NCBI GenBank assembly: GCA_963969395.1
Contig: OZ017798.1
Coordinates: 26,280,173-26,344,172 of the forward strand
From: Pseudoscleropodium purum
Taxonomy: Eukaryota; Streptophyta; Bryopsida; Hypnales; Brachytheciaceae
DNA: 64,000 bases
Direction of reading: 5' to 3'
The position numbers were made by a program, and so were the translations under genes. Below the pieces are notes generated by a model. It saw only the letters and a program-made list of their open reading frames with translations. It did no database searches and had not been told where the DNA came from. Shown piece after piece: positions 24,840 to 38,144 of the stretch; within the stretch, counting starts at the first letter, position 1, and every line of letters begins with the position of its first letter.

Positions 24840-27800
24840 TATATTGAATACAATTTATACTTTAATTTCACTTAAGCACATATCAGCAATTGAGCTCCTA
24901 GTAATCCTAATCTATGTATCTCATATAGATTGTTTTACCTCCTACCACCCAAAATTGTATAAAGAGCTTGTCTTCACATCTCATCACACACAAAAGTGAT
25001 ATTAGTTTAAGTTTACTTGAATTGATTTATGAAATTTATTATTTTACCTGATTCTAAATAATGCCAAATTTATCAATAATGATATATTAAAGTACTAAAG
25101 TTCATTTGAACACAAATTTAATATTTAGCACCAAAGTGTTGAACATGCTATTCAAGTACAGTAGTTGCAAGTTTAATAGAAAATCCTCTCTTATACATTT
25201 TAGCTTCAAATTCTTTAAAAAGTATATTCCACATGGAAATTTATCATTTTCTTTTATTAGTTTTTTATCTATTAAAGTCCACCAAGTATTTTGCAAAGGG
25301 TGTCATTTTTGCACTAAAAATTTATATCTTGGATTTATTTAAGCTTCAATTGTAATCATCCCCAATAAAAAATAGACTTGAATGACTTATAAAATTCCAA
25401 AACAATATCTATAGATAGGACATGGAATATTATTATTATTATTATTATTATTATTATCATCATTACTTATTTTTTACTCTTTATTTTTTTATTTTTTTGT
25501 CAATGCTTGTTGTTCAAGGCTCAACCATAAGCCCTAGTGCAAACCCTAAGTCTATGACTATATTAGTCACATAACATCCTAAAAACTGATTTTGATTGAA
25601 AACTTAACTTAAACAATTTGATTCTATCAACCAATGTTGTAAGTCATTTCAATTTTACAATTGAAATTAGTGTTAAAATTTCACATGAACATCAAAATAA
25701 TGTGAAATTTCCACATATGTATCCACATCCCCTACTATACATATCCATTCTATAAATGATAAACCACACAAACAAAACTTCTACTTAAATATAGAGAATT
25801 GGAGACCTCTATTAATTTCCTAAAAAATGAACTATAATCATTGGTAAATTAAATCCCCTATAACTTGCACTCAATCTGTTTGCTTCCAAACCGTATTCAC
25901 ATTTACAAATTCAAATCACTATGCATTTAGATTTTGAAGGTATTCATTTAGTCAACATTTGCAAAAATAGAAGACAAAAACAAATCAAATTGGATGAAAA
26001 AGATTCACTCGCCAATGCTAGCATGTGAGCACAAAGATGTGAGCCTATAAACCTTGAATCTAGTTGCAAGTTACTATATATACCTACAACCATTTGAACT
26101 TTGAAGGTGTTTATAATATATGTACCTCTAACATAGGTACATTATAATATGAAAAAAGTCTATAACATAGGTACCTATAGCATAGATACCTCACACCTAA
26201 AACCATATAAAGTATCTATAATAAAAACTCTAAAGCTCTTGGATTTATAGATTCTATACTCATGTATTAGCAATTTGAAGATATTTGCCTTGCAATATGT
26301 ACTTTAGACACTCCCAAATTTACACAAAGCTAGCTCCCTAGTACAATGCAAACAAATGATGGTTTATCACACCTCATCCAACTTTTAGCACGTCAAGGAT
26401 CATAATAGCACCAACAACAAAAAATTGTTGTGGCTTTAACCACTCAATGATGTAGTCCTTGGAGAAAGACTCCAAAGTTTTGTTATACCTTCCAATTGCA
26501 TGATAAACTCCTTTGGCACTTCGCAATCATAAAAGCTTTGATGAATCTCATTAAAAACCCGCAATAATAAAATGGCTTGTTGCAATGTTGCCACCTCCAT
26601 GAAATCATTTGCAATTCACCTCCACAATCTTTGCTCTACACTTCATCACACTTCCATCACTAACCAACCACTAAAGTTCTAAATTTTCATTGTATCCAAC
26701 CATAGAATTCAAAAATCCTCTATACAATAGACCCTAAAACCTCCAAAGTTGCACAAAGATGCAAAGGCACACCTTCAATTCACCATTGAATTCCTAGATA
26801 ATGTAAATATAAAAGCAAACAATGCAAATATGCTATCACAGGATTGTATTAAGTTAATTCAATCAATTTAGACATATTCTCTATATTTTTATACCAAACA
26901 TAATAGCCTATGCAATCCAAATGCCATAATTATTTATATTACCACATCTATTATTTTGGAGGTATTTTGAAAATAAAGTTTTTCCAATCTTTAGGCTTCA
27001 TATATTTGAAATACCTTGAAGTCATTAGGTTTCCTATCATGCATGTTTACCACTACAATGAATTCTCCTAGGATACTCCACTGCACTCACAAACCCTTAC
27101 CCAAAAAATTCATTCAAGTTTGCTTAGAAAATTAAGTAAGTTAAAAAACATTATGTTGTTAATTCACTCACTAGTAGAAATCTTGTTTGTAGTGATGACT
27201 TGAACTATGACCTATTATCCTAAATGACTAATATATGTTTTTAGCAAACAATGTTATGGAGATATGGTCATTCAAGCATGCTCATAGTTGCATGACAATC
27301 ATTTTTTGAAATCCTACATCTAAGATATAGTATTCCATGTAAAGAGTGATTTTGCATCTCTATCAATAATTTTCTATCTACTAGTTGATGGAGTGGCTAC
27401 TATAAACACAAAATTGTAATGTGAATTCTAATATTCCACCAAATCTAGTACAATTATCACAACTTCCACCAAAGACAAGACTACCATGCAACTAGGCGAT
27501 GAAATTGAATTGACTTTGTGGGTTTTCTATTGAATAGTCCTTGAACAATCATTATGTCACACAATAGTAGAGGTTTAGTTATAGAGGAGTCATTGGATAG
27601 TAAAAAAGGCATTGTGATGTAGCAACAATCTATAGTTCCTAAAGATGGACGGTGAGGGTTTAGTCTATCTAGGGTTTTTCTAAAGCCTAGGCCACTTCTT
27701 CATTGTAATTGCCACCTCCTAAATTAAATGTAATACCTTCTACTTGTTATTTTGTTGCACCTTTGTCATTTTTCCTTCTTGAATGTTGTGATTGTCATAC

Positions 27801-28887
27801 CTATAGTTGTTCATGCCTCTAGTCATTGTTGTTGCCATTGTTGTTCTTTGCTACTACAAGATTGTTTTTTTGCGTATTGTTGTTGCTTGCTACTATCAGA
27901 TTGTTTTCTTCTTTGCCTTTTGTTCTTTGTTATCTAAATACTATCTTCTTTTTTCTTTTCTTATTGTTATATGATAGCTATTACAAGATTGTAGAGATTT
28001 TTGCCATCATTTCCTCTACAAGGTGTAAGAATTTTTGATTTCAGTGAAAAAAGTGCATTAAAATGAAGAAAAGTTAGAAATTATTGAAGGTGTGCAAGGT
28101 GAAGAGACTTCAGTACTAGTATTTTTTATGAACCCCCTGCTATAAACCTATAACAATATGGCCTACTTTTTACATATTGACAATTATCCTTTTTTTGCAT
28201 TTGGTTTTCTAACCATAGGATTGCTTGGGTATAGAAAAAGAATAAGAGGGAGTCAATGAAGAACTCAAGGTGGTTGTAGAAAGAGAGAGAAAATATTAGA
28301 GAAACTCATATCACAAAAGCTGAAACCAATTAATGACTACTAGGGCACAAGTATGGCTACAATATGTTTGTATGACTACATTAGTATCTATATATGATTG
28401 TAATATGAGAAACATCAAACATAATTAAAATCATCACTTCCTATTCAAATGTGATAGAAAAGCAACTAGTTTTCAATTAATATGCAATTCATTAGAATCA
28501 TAAATAAAGATGAATAAAAGACAAGGAGGTCAATTGTATATATGTATATATATCAACCAAAAAGACAATGAATGACCTATAATATGAACATTTCTATAAT
28601 ACTATAATAGGATTCACCTCTAGTTACAAGTTGACTATAGTGTGAGTGCCATGTTAACTTATTTGTAGTCATATTGGATGACAAGTAGTAGTGTTGATTA
28701 ATGGTGACTAGACCAATTTAATCATCAACTAGGAACATATCATTAGCCATGCAAGCAAAGTTTATGTATGATCTTTTACCTCGTCTAACAAATGTATAAG
28801 GCCTCAACTATTTTAAATAACTATATTGTCTTTTACTACTCATCTACAATGATTGTATATAATAAAAATTGTACTTGTCATTATAGT
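24840..28887. other. AT-rich gene-free DNA with microsatellites
   Basis: No gene is supported. A (TAT)n/(ATT)n microsatellite runs from about 25428 to 25464. At 27835-27925 a TTGTTG-rich segment is partly duplicated in tandem (GTTGTTCTTTGCTACTACAA and GTTGTTGCTTGCTACTATCA), giving a false Cys/Leu-rich open frame. At 26090-26215 the words ACATAGGTAC and CATAGATACC recur. Confidence 0.5.
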
Positions 28888-29370
28888 AAGGTGTTTGTAA
28901 GAAACTTTAGTACTTAAATACATTACATGGAAAGTGACAAAGCTATCTTTAGCTATAACTTTTGAAGCATGGACCTCAAGATGAACTCAATGACTTGAAT
29001 TTTTAATGGAGATATTTGTCTTGATTGTAATTGTATCCTTCATTTTTCAGAAATTAAAAAAAAATTCTTTTTAAAAGTCAATTTTGCAAAAAATAAATTT
29101 GTCACACTTTGAGGTTAAATGGTTTTTGAGAATTAAGAATATTTAAAATTAAGGCTCTAAAGCTAATATTTTTGTGGTCTATCCCTATACTAGGTACGCA
29201 TATTCCTACCAAAAAAACACATTTAAAAATGCTTTTTTATATCCTCCGTATTTGTGCAAATAAGGCTCCTTTGAGTGTGCACTTTGGAACATTGAAGATG
29301 GTTTCAAGTTCATTCTTTTGGTGAAATCTCATCACCATCAAGTCCTCACAAATCGTCAATTTTTATTATT
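28888..29370 (+). mobile_element. Family A element, copy 1 (right end not found)
   Basis: Begins AGGTGTTTGTAAGAAACTTT, a variant of the family A terminus seen intact at 49572. It shares ordered internal blocks with the other copies: GAACT..TTGAATTTTTA, TTGTCACACTTTG, ATTAA..TCTAAAGCT, TTTTGTGGTCTATCCC and GGTTTCAAGTTCATTCTTTT. No coding frame. Its right terminus appears decayed. Confidence 0.65.
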
Positions 29371-30004
29371 TTAAAAATATTTTATTATTTTCTAATAATT
29401 TAAATATCAGAATGTCTATTTTCTTTTAAAAAATTGTAATTCTATTTTGAGAATAATTATTATCTACATTTTTCTTATGTCTCAAAATTTGGTAATATTT
29501 TAGTTTTATAATTGTACTCATTATCTTTATATTATTTTAAAATATTTTTCCAAAAGTTCATAGTATATTGTGAATACTAGCCCAAATGGTATAAAACTAA
29601 CACGCCATTCTTTTAATCACTCAACAATCACTTATGTCTGGAATAACTCAAATGTGATCAATTATGTAGTCATTTATTCTAGCATGTTTTCTATTGTCAT
29701 AAGTGATAAGTGGTGATAATTTTGTATATTTAAAAAAAGAGTAGTCTGTAATTTATTTTGAAAATGTTTATAGAATATTCTATAAATAACCTAATTATAT
29801 ATTGTCTTCTTTTAAATCCTCCAATAATTCAACTTATTTGCTAAATTATAAGGGTATGACCTTCTCTAATTCTAAAATGTCTAAAATCACAAATATGATA
29901 TATATTTTTAAATTGATATTCTATAACAAATTAAATTTAAAATGACAAAAACTTTTATAGAATATAAATTTAGAAGATTGCAAAAAGACTAGTCAAGATT
30001 TTTT

Positions 30005-30325
30005 TTCTACCACATTTAACATGATAAACTTGTCATAAGCTATAGCTTTTGCAGCATCAATGTGGTGAACTTGAATTTTCATTGGAGATAGATGTCTTTA
30101 TTGTAATCATATCCCTTGTTTTTCATAGATTAGAAAATAATTCAAAATGAAAAAATCAATTTCACTAATTTGTCACACTTTTAGGTTTAGGAATTTTAGT
30201 TTTGAAGAGTATCCAAAATTAATGATCTAAAGCTAAAATTTTGTGGTCTCTTTCCATAGTAGTCAAGCATGTTATATATTGGAGAAATCTAAAATAAATT
30301 ATTTTATGTCTTACATATTTATGAA
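30005..30325 (+). mobile_element. Family A element, copy 2 (interrupted)
   Basis: Contains TTGTCACACTTTTAGG, CCAAAATTAATGATCTAAAG, TTTTGTGGTCTCTTTCC and TTATTTTATGTCTTACAT in the order seen in the other family A copies. It is cut by the family B element at 30326-30597, after which the 34 bp preceding the insertion reappear. Its left terminus is not clear. Confidence 0.55.
30292..30325 (+). repeat. 34-bp perfect direct repeat, left copy
   Basis: An exact 34-bp sequence starting AAATAAATTATTTTATGTCT and ending ATTTATGAA is present here and again at 30598-30631 with no mismatch. The two copies flank a family B element. See the findings for why this is unusual. Confidence 0.9.
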
Positions 30326-30597
30326 TTACAAAAAATTTTAGGCCTCGGAAGGTCTACCAATTTGAAACTGCCCGCAACTACTCTGGTGCGATTAGAGAGG
30401 AAATTCCTTAGTTTTTTTTATTTTTTAATGAACCCTACTGATGTGGCACTACTTGTGCCACGTCAGCTTTACGTCAGGTTTTCATACTTTTTTCATATTT
30501 TTTTATTTTCCTGTAATTGCATTGTGGGGCACCAAAAATAGATTTCTTAACAGCCCTCTATAGAGCTCAGATTTTTCCTAATGCAAATGAATATTGT
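30326..30597 (+). mobile_element. Family B element, copy 1, inside a family A copy
   Basis: Left end TTACAAAAAATTTTAGGCCT and right end AGCTCAGATTTTTCCTAATG are imperfect inverted repeats of the family B type. The centre holds a short inverted repeat, ATGTGGCACTACTTGTGCCA, and ACGTCAG. The element is about 270 bp, AT-rich and non-coding. A perfect 34-bp direct repeat flanks it. Confidence 0.65.
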
Positions 30598-30631
30598 AAA
30601 TAAATTATTTTATGTCTTACATATTTATGAA
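30598..30631 (+). repeat. 34-bp perfect direct repeat, right copy
   Basis: Identical to 30292-30325. After it the family A sequence does not clearly resume, so this is either an unusually long target duplication or the trace of a local tandem duplication. Confidence 0.9.
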
Positions 30632-31597
30632 ATAAAGCTACCAATTTTATAAAGTGTCAATGAAAAGTTGAGTGGTTGTTTGGTTGGAATAATGTACATG
30701 GAAAAAAACAATTTAGTTACTTTATTTTTTATTTACAGAGATATTAAAATGAGAAGAACTCAATATACAATAAAATACAAAAATTAATTAAAATATCAAA
30801 ATCTATATAAAAAATATTCTATAATATAATGAAATAAAAATATCCATAAATATTAATGAAGTAAAAGAATCTTAGATTTCTATTAAATTTAAATAATAAA
30901 ATAATCTATTAAAAAAGACATTAAAAAAGGCAACTAAAAAATATATGGACAATAGGAGAAATTCTAATGAACTTTAAAGTATTTGGAGGTTCTAAATTTG
31001 AGTTACAGATGAATATACATTGGAAAAGAGATTGAGTGAAAAATCCTTTTGTAGAGTAATTTTGTAAGTATCATGGTCAATTTAAAAATACTACAAATAT
31101 TTTGGTCTTATCTACAAATTCTCTTATTTAAGCTATTATAAAAGCATTAGTACTAGAAGTCTAGAACAACTATTTTGAACAACATTAATTATATTCATTT
31201 AGAATATCACTATAATGAAATTTAAAGGTTGTATATTGTATATTTAAGTGGATAGTAGTTATTCAATGTCTCCTAGCCTCAATCAACAAAATTGAAATAA
31301 AATATTTTTGTCTAATTTTTTATTTTATTTTTCAAAGTCCAAGGTTTCATATACTAATGTCAATTTAAGTTGTCACCAAAAGATATGGGATAATTTATTA
31401 ACACCTATCTCAATAATCATATCCATGTTTATAATTTTTTATATACTTGTCCATATTTGTACAAATACAAATATCCATATGTATTCATATCAATATTAGC
31501 ATACTTATTTGTATTGTCATTTGTACGAATATATAATAGATTTGCTTAGGTGAATTTTTTATTTTTATTTTATATTTTTCTTAGCCAGACCCAACTT
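30632..31597. other. Very AT-rich DNA without genes
   Basis: Nothing coding is visible. Around 31430-31530 there are overlapping CATAT/ATATCCATATG words, similar to those at 62290-62410 and 63690-63830, which suggests decayed simple-sequence DNA. Confidence 0.5.
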
Positions 31598-31952
31598 CAC
31601 TTGGAAAAATTTTAGGCTTTGGAAGGTTTACAAGTTTTGAACCCCCTTGGTGCAATTAAAGAGAAAGTAAAATTGTTGTTTATTCTTTATTATTTTTTAA
31701 TTTTGCATGTGATATGGCACTACTAGTACCATGTCAAAGCTGCGTCAAATTTCACTATTTTTTACTATTCTTTTTTTTTTAAATTCAAAAAATTCAAAAT
31801 TCATAATTCAAAAAAAATTTAAAAATAAATAAAAATAAAAATAATATATTTATTTATTTATTTATATTGTTTAAATTTTTTCTATACTTGCATTGCGGAT
31901 GCCGAAAAATGAAAGCTTTACAGCCTTCCTAGGGTTTAGATTTTTCCCATTG
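31598..31952 (+). mobile_element. Family B element, copy 2
   Basis: Left end CACTTGGAAAAATTTTAGGC and right end GGTTTAGATTTTTCCCATTG form imperfect inverted repeats. The interior shares ACCCCCTTGGTGCAATTAAA (with CTCTGGTGCGATTAG in copy 1), GATATGGCACTACTAGTACC and the CTTGCATTGCGG..CCGAAAAA block with copy 1. The central A/T-rich part is expanded. Non-coding. Confidence 0.65.
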
Positions 31953-34029
31953 TTTAGTAGTTTGTGGCTAGTGTATTTGAATAGATAATGAAATGAATGG
32001 GATACAAATACTACTATAGAATATTATATAATTAAATGTATATACTTTTCTTTTTCTAATGCTCAATAAGATATCAAGTTGAGAAAATATCAAAGAAGAT
32101 GTAACTATGTAGCACATACAAAACACTCATTATTAATTTATTATTACTACATTTTCAAATTTTAGAAAAGCATTTTATAATTTCAAAAACTTAAAATGAA
32201 ATAAATTTTAAAAATTATAATTTTTAATAATTTATTTTTTGTGGCATTATTTTTTGCATAGTGAACTATTTTTTGGACTTAGGGTGTTATAATTTTGTTT
32301 CCAAGTACCAATTGAAATAAAAATTATATCCCTAAAAACTTCATGTGATTTTCTATCTTCAAAAAATTTTCAAAAATCATATCAAAAATTGAGGTCATAC
32401 AAGCCTACCCAAAATGTTATGAGCAAGCTTATGAGTCCCCAAAGGAAACTTTGGGATTTTAGGACTTAGAATAGGCAAATCCAAAATTGTCTAAAGCCCA
32501 ATTGCCACCCCTAATTCTAAATTCATTTTTGCCATGCTACATTCTAATTTAGTGGGAATTATATAAGAAATGTGCAATATAACAATTCAATGTAGAACCA
32601 AGGTTAAAAAAATTCTAATTGGGTTGAATATAGTTATCATTTTTAAAATTCAATTAACACCATGTGATTTCAACACATGGCACAAGGTTCATTTATTATT
32701 CCACAATTCTAAAGGACACTTCTAAATTACCATTGCAAGTATTTAGGAAATCAACTTAAGAAAGTCACATTAGCATGCAAATGAACAAGCATAATCTCTA
32801 TGCATAGACAACAATAGGAAGCCATATGTTTTTGCTTTACCACATTATTTTTTGCTTTCTTTTTTCTTTTTTCAAAAAATATTGAGATGGCTATCACTCA
32901 AAATTTGGTGAAGCATTAATTGCATTTCAACACTCATCCATCTTTGAATCAAAAAACACTTTTAGATTATATCCATGAATGCACATTTCCATCCAAATTT
33001 GGCAACTAAATCTACATTTTAAATAAAAATGGAAAATCTCTAGCCAAAAAGACTTTTTTTTATCCAGCGAAAATTAGAGATTTATTTTGAAATGGTGCAA
33101 TTCAGCCCCATGGTGCCCCCAAATAGGGGTTGCTTATACAATATTATCTTTTTTCTTTTTTTTTAAAACAAATGTGCAAAATTCTTTGATTCAATTGCCA
33201 TTATGTTGCCCACAAAAAATTTGTGAATCCTATGAGACTAAGGTATATGACATATTTCTCTAAGTGTTAAGTATTTTGGCTCATGTCCAACTGAGCAATG
33301 GTCGAGGGGATAATTTTCACCTACTGGATAGGGATTAGAAATAATGAAGATTACACTATTTTTTGCTAATTCTTCATCAAGTTTGGAATTAGTAAGAATT
33401 AAGGAAGTTTAGCCATTCTAGTCTAACTTGATCTCAATCATGAATACACAAACTTATTTCCAAGAAACTCAAAACTAAGAATTGGTCTTCACAACTTCAT
33501 TAGATGTCAATGTGTTATTCATCAAATAATAATGAAGTTGCTAAATTAACCCCTAAACGTCTAGATTCATTTCCAAATTTGACAATTCAAGAAAAATTAT
33601 TATAAAGTGTTATTTGGAAGAATATTTTGGAATTGATGCACAAATGAAAGTTGTAGATTTTGAATTGTAGATTCTATCCGTACGGTTAGATTTACTAGTG
33701 CTATCACCAATATTTTTCTATAAATTTTGAAAGGAAAAATTCAAAATTCCTTCAAAATTCAATGACAAGCAAACTATTATCATTTTTTGAGTAAAACTTG
33801 TTGGAACACATTTGAAATGAGGTTATTTTAATATGGTGATTTTTTGAATTTTTTGTGTTCATTACATATAGGACCTCATTTTTGCTAATCTAGTTTTGAA
33901 CTAGAGTCAATGCAATTTCACCACTTGACATACTTTCACATTTGTAATTATAAAAAAATTAGTATTCTAATAACACCAAATCCAACCATTAGATAAGACA
34001 AGAACTTAATAGAGTATCACCAAAAATTA
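31953..34029. other. AT-rich gene-free DNA
   Basis: No coding frame, tRNA or element end can be supported here. It is ordinary AT-rich DNA with many short homopolymers. Confidence 0.45.
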
Positions 34030-36150
34030 GGATGACTTTCATCCAAGCAGGAATGAGACAGAAACAAGAACTTCAATATGTTCATCGTCCAAAAAATGGA
34101 TGTCGGGAGCGCTCCAAAGTTAAGACAACATCATTCCCCTCATTCATGAAATTAGGTCACCCTATCATGCGCATCATGGGAACAGGTCATCTACCTTATC
34201 ATGAGCATCGACCAAAGAGACGACAATGGGGAGTCACCCGCCTACCTTATCTCTCCAATAATCCAGTCTCTCTCTCCGTCTGGACTGGCTCTTGCAAACG
34301 CCTTTGGCCCAAGTGCTAATCTAAAACAGAATCAGGGTATCTTGGAGGTGTGTTCCGCTTATTCTTTGACATCTTCTTTCCGTGACCCAAGTCTGCAACT
34401 TCAATGAAAAGGAAGCCCGGCGGTGCTCTGGAATGGTACACAAAGGTGAAGAGTTTTGATTAATACTCCTTATAGAGTTGCATGCGGTAATTTCAAAAAG
34501 GTTACCACATTATTTTACAGCCTCCAACCTTGCACGAATTCAACGATGGGTTGCTGGCTATAATATAAACTTCATTTGTTTAGACAATCATGTTTGTGGG
34601 ATCATGCATCGGAGTGGCCGGACCTAGCTTCCGATTGATAGAGGTGCTAATTCATGATCAATTGTTTGACGGACGAGCTCATTTCATGGTCATGAAGAAG
34701 CGGAAGACTTTGTCGTGTGTGAGGACCGGACCCCGTCAAATGGCACCGCCGGATCGATCCTTTGATTTTGTCTCACCTTCAATTCGTCCTTTCATTGCTT
34801 AGATGCCGGCTTGATTAATTAAAGCCCTGGAAACGATTGGATGCATAAGTGGAGATCATGGCTTTGACGGAGTCTTGGAAATCAAATGGCTATAATTCAC
34901 ATTCCTTCGATCATTCGGTGAAGACAGTCATTCTGTGATTGATCACTATTTCCGCTCAGCTGCAAGACCTTCGCCAACTAGCGGATGACTTCATTGCAGG
35001 GTCCGTCGAAGCGTTGCTTGCTTAGTTTCCGATTACAGACAGACTAGCTGGGGAGTCGAGACGATTTTGGAGTCCATTACGTATGCATACGTACTGGCGG
35101 AGCTTATGTTGATCGACATAGCCGGGAGGGCCCACGGGCCGCACAGCAATCAGGTAACTTACGCATTCAATAATCTCAATTCCTTGTTTCATTTCCCGAG
35201 GTCAATTGAATGGCCTCGTACAAAGGGTCAATTGTTTATTAGTAAGGGGATTCCCATTCAATTGTCTGTAATTCAATTATAATTGCAAAGTTTTGCGTTT
35301 CCAGTTGTACGAATTACTAAACGAAACTCAATTACTGTCCTCATCATCCATGGAAATTCCGCTTGCGGTTATCTGAAATTTACCGGTTTAATTCAAGTTG
35401 CTGTTAGTGCATTAATTAGACCAAACCGCTGTGACTCCGTATGTTTTGGGACGCACTCTGTCTTCCGAAACTTACGGATCGATCTTGATCATGCTTTTGG
35501 TCGTCTTTACCTTCGACTGAAAATTAAATGAAGAGGATGATTGGATAAATGAAAAGTTCAGACCTTCGAGGACTCTTGAGACATGGAACTTGCTTGGAAG
35601 CTCTTTTCGCCATGCATCAACTGAAACTATGTTTTTTCCTTCCATCACTTGAAACCGCAAACGTTTGTACAGTTGCGGCTTCGAAAGCAGGCAGTGGGTC
35701 AGTACGTCTGCGCTTCCTTAGACCTCAGTAAACCCATCATGGCGAATTTTCGAGAGATCGGTTCGCTTGGAGGCCTGGAATCTCGAGGTCTAAACCTTGT
35801 CTAGTTTTTTTAGTGACATACTTGAATTGCACAATTTAGACGCACTGAATCACGCCAATTTAACGAACTTCACCATAAACGTTCAAAAAAGATGACAAGA
35901 TTTAAGCAAATTCTACAACATATGTGCCTTTATTTCTTATAAACATTCATAACAAGAACGCGAAGGACTTACAGAACATAAACAACCTTTGCATGTAGTC
36001 GAAAATTCATACAGCACGTTCGATTGCAAAGTACACATTGAACACACGCACTCTTACTAACATAATGAAGAACGATACACGTACTGTCTTATAATTGCAA
36101 GTACGTGAACAGGCAACGAAATTGTGTAGAATAGATCCCAAGTACGTCTA
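34030..36150. other. Higher-GC island without a confident gene
   Basis: Base composition changes sharply near 34030, rising toward that of the genic parts of the window. Plus-strand open frames at 34201-34407, 34590-34802 and 35067-35531 read more protein-like than the AT-rich frames, but none has a recognisable domain and I could not join them with convincing splice sites. This could be a decayed gene, a spliced gene of unknown family or a non-coding transcript. Confidence 0.35.
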
Positions 36151-36172
36151 ACTCCACCGAAACTACAGAGCG

Positions 36173-36757
36173 CTAGTGCTCCTCAATATATTGGAGGTTC
36201 GTGATAAACCGGAAGTCTTGAAGAGACAGGGATCCTAGAACGATCCCTGGTGCCACTTCCTCCTCCCTAACAGCCAGCTTGGTTTCGGGCTTGATTTTGT
36301 GCAGAACATGTCGTCGATCCACAACCGTGATCCTCCGCTGAAAGAAAATGGTGGAGAGAATTGAACTGACATGACTCACGATATAGCGGCTCAAGGCCCA
36401 AATCCTGTCAAGAGCTGTGTCCCAAGAATTACAACGTGTATCACTGTACACGTAGGAGGAGTGCGAGACAATCCGGCACAGTTTCAATACCAAACTTTGC
36501 AATTGACTTCGTAACCCCGCTTCTGCGAGGATGTGCTCTTGATGAGGAGCTTCATCCTCATCGCCATAACCATCGTCAGGGGCCATCTCCGATGCAATTG
36601 TTGCTTCAAGCTGGTGCTTACTCGCACTTGTTTGCAATTGCAGTTGCATTTCAGAGATCTTAGTTTGGTGTTGATGGTGAGCTGGTTGACTCGCTCCTCT
36701 AACGCCTACAGTTATACACTGCGACCAATTCCAGTCGGTGAAGCAACTTGGATCCAA
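36173..36757 (-). CDS. Hypothetical protein, possibly a last exon
   Basis: An open frame of 194 residues from an ATG at 36757. I do not recognise it. The N-terminal third is rich in Gln, His and Ser, followed by an acidic patch (DDGYGDEDEAPHQEH) and a helical-looking stretch (AEAGLRSQLQSLVLKLCRIV). The C-terminal part (VSSILSTIFFQRRITVVDRR) is hydrophobic, then basic. Just inside the frame is a possible acceptor (CTGTAG at about 36708). Past it a different frame reads LEERVNQLTINTKLRSLK, coiled-coil-like, so the true product may enter from an upstream exon in another frame. It lies in the same higher-GC island as 34030-36150. Confidence 0.4.
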   Translation of the reverse strand: MDPSCFTDWNWSQCITVGVRGASQPAHHQHQTKISEMQLQLQTSASKHQLEATIASEMAPDDGYGDEDEAPHQEHILAEAGLRSQLQSLVLKLCRIVSHSSYVYSDTRCNSWDTALDRIWALSRYIVSHVSSILSTIFFQRRITVVDRRHVLHKIKPETKLAVREEEVAPGIVLGSLSLQDFRFITNLQYIEEH

Positions 36758-37612
36758 TTATTTTGGGGTGCCATGTGTGGGTTGTCAGATATTTCGGGGC
36801 GGCACGTACGTGTGGGTAGTAATTTTTTGGATGATTTTTTTTTAAATCAGGAAGACCCAGTCAGGATTCTTGGGTCAGACGATTTTTGACTTGAAGGTTC
36901 TTGACTTAGTATTTGTTGTTCGATGAATATACATGTCTGTCTCTTCTGGGAGGATAGGAGGATAGTGAGGAATCTTAACCCACGTCTCTTTTCAGGTGAA
37001 AGTACATCTAAGCTTATGTAGCTTCTACGTTGCTGGTGAGATACAGGTAATGTCAATTGAACTTTGGAATAGTATAAAGAATAAAAAAATTTTAATTGCT
37101 AGTCATGGTATTGAATTTTTGATTAAGAAATGCAGACGTAAGAAAAAATGTCTAAATTTCTTTTTCAATTCTAGACATTTTTCAAATGCCTGACTCAAAA
37201 CAGCTTTCTTAAAATAATCGAAGTTATCACTTTTCAGTGTGAAGCTTCTTGTAGCTTGTGATTTCGCAGTGGAACGTGGAGAATCGCATGATTTTTCACT
37301 TCAGCAGTAGACAAGAACTCGGGAGCTGAAGTGCTTTCACCAGATGCAACGAGAACTTTAGTTCACAACGAGAAGAGCTCAAGAGTTTTTTATGAATTAT
37401 ATGTTTGACTCGTTACTACTGATTTTGATGGATGAAGCTCCCTGAAACGTTTCTTACATATTGGAGGATTGAAAATTGAGAAGGTCGGTTTTAGCAATTA
37501 TTGCGGTCTCAAAATGATATTTGAATGCTCATATGAAGGACTTTGGTATATGATTATGTGAATGAAGAGTCTTTTGGTGATAGTTCTACTATCTAAGTCA
37601 TGGAATGTAAAT
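36758..37612. other. Transition back to AT-rich DNA
   Basis: The first 300 bp keep the composition of the island and could be upstream exon or promoter sequence for the hypothetical minus-strand gene. After about 37060 the sequence is AT-rich with no supported feature. Confidence 0.35.
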
Positions 37613-37746
37613 ATATGGTGAATTTCATTAAAATGGCATATGAAATCCGCCACTTTCAAAATGGTTGGTCTAAACATCTAGGACGGATATAAATGTAAAA
37701 TTGCCAAAGTTCTAGAATGTTGCCATTTTAATGAAATTAACCATAT
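37613..37746. mobile_element. Family D element, copy 1 (134 bp)
   Basis: Left end ATATGGTGAATTTCATTAAA (continuing AATGGCA) is the inverted complement of the right end at 37721-37746, with about 25 of 26 positions matching. The element is only 134 bp and non-coding, a typical short MITE. Flanking bases are TA-rich, so a TA target duplication is possible but not provable. Confidence 0.8.
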
Positions 37747-38144
37747 GTACCAATCTCAACTACAATGATGTAGCTTATGATACTAATTTAGCAACAAGGT
37801 GTAGGCTTGTAGGGCCATACTCTTGAACTCTTAGGATTGACTTACTTCCTATAGTAGTTTGATATACTTTTGTTTCAATTTGTTTATTCTCTAAGAAGAC
37901 CAGCTTCTTGATTTAGGCAATATAGCAATTTCAGGCACATTGTTGTGATTGTTGATCAATATATCTTTGGCCAAACTTTGATAGAAGGTATGTAGCATGT
38001 TTGTTTAGATGTGAGCAAAATTTCATGACATTTGAAAACATTAGTCAAAAGTTATGGCCTAAAATGTTCCTTTTTTTAAAAGGGCAATTTGGGCAGATTA
38101 GAAAAGTCACTTTTTCAAAAACAAAAATTTGAATTTTTTTTTCT

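Noticed and set aside
27752..28038. Cys/Leu/Phe-rich frames that look like membrane segments
   Set aside because: They come from a TTG/TGT-rich, partly tandem sequence with two overlapping frames of equal quality, typical of low-complexity DNA.
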